From Marinobacter guineae (GTDB lineage Bacteria > Pseudomonadota > Gammaproteobacteria > Pseudomonadales > Oleiphilaceae), in the NCBI RefSeq assembly GCF_002744735.1, contig NZ_KZ319340.1, forward strand, positions 186,001 through 250,000: a DNA stretch of 64,000 nt, given 5' to 3'. This document shows positions 61,815 to 64,000 of the stretch, piece by piece. Each line of letters opens with the position of its first letter. Positions within the stretch are counted from its first letter, which is position 1. The notes beneath the pieces were generated by a model, which made no database searches, had not been told where the DNA came from, and worked only from the letters and a program-made list of their open reading frames with translations. The position numbers and the translations under genes are program-made.

Positions 61815-64000
61815 GTGGTTCAGGCAACTATCTATTATCTGGACGGCCACCAGCGCGTAGGCACCGTCTCCGCCTGGAAGCCCAATTCTGGTCGAATTGA
61901 CCTCCTATCAGCAGAAGACAATAGTCCTATAGCGATCCAATGGCCACTGATTGCTCACATAGACCGCCCTCTGCACGCCAGCCAGGTGGGAAATCGCCAG
62001 GAATTCCAGAACTACGTTGTTAACCTCGTCAATGGCCAGACACTCAGCGGCACCATGATGTCCGCCGTGGTCACCCCCAACGGCGTTGAAGTGTGGCATG
62101 CTTCGGACACGGTCCACCTGGTCGAACGGTTTGTTCCATGGCAGGCAATCAAAACCTACAGGCTCGGCCATGTTCCGGTTCAAACCGGACCGGACTCAGG
62201 CAACAATCCTCCCCCAGCTCCAATAGATGATTCGGCCACCACGACCGAAAACAACGACTCGCCACTCTCGTTAGGCCTTCTGGAAGTGGTCAACGCCCGG
62301 CAGCTGTCTGAGGCGCTGGAGCGCGGCAAAACGATTGATCAGACCGGTTACGACAGAACCCTCAGAACAACCATCGGCGACATTCTTGTCCAGTCCGGAG
62401 TTCTTGACAGTGAGCAACTGAACGTTGCGTTGCACCGCAAACGATCGGAGCCCACGCGCCCGATCGGCCAGATCCTGGTCGACATGGGCCTTGTCTCGGA
62501 AGACACTGTTCAGCGTGCCCTGGCCTACAAACTCGGGGTCCCTTTTGTTTGTCTGGGCGAGTTCGACATAGATCCCAAGGCCATCAAGTTTATCCCTGCG
62601 ACCACCGCTGCCAGGCTGAGCGTTCTGCCACTCATGTTCCACGAGCGTCATCTTGTCGTCGCCCTGAGCAATCCATCCGATGCCGAAGCGCTCAACATCC
62701 TGAACTTCCTGGCCGGCTATCCCGTCAAATACGCCCTGGCGCCGAAATCCGAACTGGCCCGCGAAATCGATCGTTATTACGGCGCTGCCGAGAGTCAGGA
62801 GGCGGCTGAAGAGCTGGAGATGGAACTGGTAGAAACGCCGTCCGATCAGCCCAACCGGCAGGCTATCGAGAAGCTGGGCCAGGAGAAGCCAGTCATCCGG
62901 TTTGTGAATTCAGTCATCCGGGATGCTATCCGCCAGAATGCGTCCGATATCCACCTTAGCCCGAGAGAAGATTATGTTCAGCTTCTATACCGGCTGAACG
63001 GCGACATGATTCCCATCAAACGATTCAATAAAGGCATGCTGGCAGCCGCCGTAAGCCGGATCAAGATTATTGGTGGTATGGATATTACTGAGCGCCGGAC
63101 ACCTCAGGACGGGCGTGCCTCAGTGCGTTGGGACAAGCACGATGTGGATCTCCGGATTTCGGTGATGCCTACCATCCAGGGCGAGAGCGTCGTCATCCGG
63201 ATTCTGAATACCCAGCAGGGACTCAAATCGGTTAATGACCTGGGTTTCTCAGAGATTGACCGGAAGAAATTTGTTGACCTGATTCATCGCAACCAGGGCA
63301 TGTTACTCATTACCGGGCCAACAGGGTCGGGAAAAAGCACAACGCTGTACGCAGCCCTGCACGAATTGCGATCCAAAAGCGTGAACATCCTGACGGTGGA
63401 GAATCCCGTCGAGTACCACATGGAGGGCATCGAACAGATGCAGGTGAATGAACCGGCAGGCTTCACCTTTGCCAGTGCGCTTCGGAACATGCTTCGTCAT
63501 GACCCCGACATCATTATGGTTGGCGAGATAAGAGACCGGGAAACCGGCCAGATTGCTGTTCAGAGTGCACTTACTGGCCACCTTGTGTTAAGCACGCTAC
63601 ACACCAACAGCGCAGCCAGTACCGTAATGCGCATGATCGACATGGGCATCGAGGACTACCTTATCAGCGGGACACTCAACGGTGTTCTCGCCCAGCGACT
63701 GGTGCGGCGCAATTGCGCCCATTGCATCGCTGAGGAAGTCGTGGATCCATGGGTGCGCGAAACCCTCGGCATCGGCAGCGATGAGGTTTTCTACAAGGGT
63801 AAAGGCTGCCACGCATGCCACGACACCGGGTTTTCTGGCAGGCTGGCGGTTTACGAACTGATGGTTCTCACCCCGGAACTGAGGAACATGATTGTGGCGG
63901 GGACCTCAGTGGATGGACTGGAAAAGCAGGCCCTTGCTTCCGGAATGACACCCTTGACCAGTCACGCACTGAGCAAAGCCCGGGATGGCAGCATTTCCGT
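61815..64000 (+). CDS. GspE/PilB-family secretion ATPase with MshEN-type N-terminal repeats (runs off window end)
   Basis: A GTG at 61815 behind GAGGAA opens a frame that continues to the window edge (728 codons seen). Residues 1-120 hold two similar small beta-rich repeats (YLDGHQRVGTVSAW and LVNGQTLSGTMMSA). Two MshEN-like helical motifs follow at about 155-235 (IGDILVQSGVLDSEQLNVAL and IGQILVDMGLVSEDTVQRAL), the c-di-GMP-binding type. The ATPase core has Walker A GPTGSGKSTTLYAAL (near 499), the Asp box NPVEYHMEGIEQMQ, VGEIRDRETGQIA and a zinc CXXC pair (CAHC and CHAC). It would power a type IV pilus or type II secretion system. Confidence 0.92.
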   Translation, partial: MVQATIYYLDGHQRVGTVSAWKPNSGRIDLLSAEDNSPIAIQWPLIAHIDRPLHASQVGNRQEFQNYVVNLVNGQTLSGTMMSAVVTPNGVEVWHASDTVHLVERFVPWQAIKTYRLGHVPVQTGPDSGNNPPPAPIDDSATTTENNDSPLSLGLLEVVNARQLSEALERGKTIDQTGYDRTLRTTIGDILVQSGVLDSEQLNVALHRKRSEPTRPIGQILVDMGLVSEDTVQRALAYKLGVPFVCLGEFDIDPKAIKFIPATTAARLSVLPLMFHERHLVVALSNPSDAEALNILNFLAGYPVKYALAPKSELAREIDRYYGAAESQEAAEELEMELVETPSDQPNRQAIEKLGQEKPVIRFVNSVIRDAIRQNASDIHLSPREDYVQLLYRLNGDMIPIKRFNKGMLAAAVSRIKIIGGMDITERRTPQDGRASVRWDKHDVDLRISVMPTIQGESVVIRILNTQQGLKSVNDLGFSEIDRKKFVDLIHRNQGMLLITGPTGSGKSTTLYAALHELRSKSVNILTVENPVEYHMEGIEQMQVNEPAGFTFASALRNMLRHDPDIIMVGEIRDRETGQIAVQSALTGHLVLSTLHTNSAASTVMRMIDMGIEDYLISGTLNGVLAQRLVRRNCAHCIAEEVVDPWVRETLGIGSDEVFYKGKGCHACHDTGFSGRLAVYELMVLTPELRNMIVAGTSVDGLEKQALASGMTPLTSHALSKARDGSIS

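Noticed and set aside
1..64000. CRISPR arrays, insertion sequences, rRNA or riboswitches
   Set aside because: No regularly spaced repeats, no transposase-like protein, no rRNA-like sequence and no recognisable riboswitch fold were found on reading both strands.

Overview
The window reads as chromosome of a marine-type gammaproteobacterium. The gene content (periplasmic formate dehydrogenase with its accessory operon, tungstate uptake, complete C-P lyase operon, TRAP and P450 genes, GGDEF/EAL plus a type II/IV secretion ATPase) fits Marinobacter or a close relative. That assignment is an inference from gene content, not a database result. No rRNA, no intact tRNA, no CRISPR array and no recognisable transposase were seen.

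Region by region. 1-2592: a truncated hypothetical gene, a small helical hypothetical gene and an OmpA/MotB-type coiled-coil envelope protein. 2593-3211: a scar holding a damaged 3' part of tRNA-Arg joined to an internally deleted aldehyde dehydrogenase remnant. 3212-12373: a leftward operon with an ABC importer (TorT-like binding protein, RbsA-type ATPase, RbsC-type permease), a LamB/YcsF (PxpA) protein, biotin carboxyl carrier, biotin carboxylase and the two KipI/KipA-type carboxyltransferase halves, with a divergent LysR regulator. Together they look like a split urea-carboxylase-like, biotin-dependent amide or lactam utilisation system with its own transporter. 12374-13340: a dead LysR gene. 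13341-23344: a visibly GC-richer block with an SDR, a TRAP transporter, a self-sufficient CYP116B-type P450, an IclR regulator and hmgA-fahA-maiA for homogentisate degradation. 23427-24500: hpd, convergent and of lower GC.

24858-44213 is a molybdenum/tungsten and formate region. It has a MOT1-type transporter, a HTH plus PBP-like regulator, a tungstate ABC transporter (tupBCA), fdhD-mobA-mobB-moeA, a leftward accessory set (DUF6505, lipoate/biotin-ligase-like protein, Mrp ATPase, large Fe-S protein), then DUF3305, DUF3306, a TorD-type chaperone, FdhX, FdhA, FdhB, FdhC, a tiny membrane protein and a TusA-like protein. Uptake, cofactor synthesis, sulfuration and apoenzyme are thus encoded side by side.

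44256-58945: a cytochrome b561-type protein and a small hypothetical gene, then the phosphonate locus phnP-DMT transporter-phnCDE-phnFGHIJKLMN. It carries a Pho-box-like array and two PhnF-type palindromes, and ends in a degraded tail (shortened permease, transglutaminase-like protein, C-terminal fragment of a second phnM). 59006-64000: a membrane-bound PAS-GGDEF-EAL protein divergent from a GspE/PilB-family ATPase that has MshEN-like (c-di-GMP-binding type) repeats and runs off the window end.
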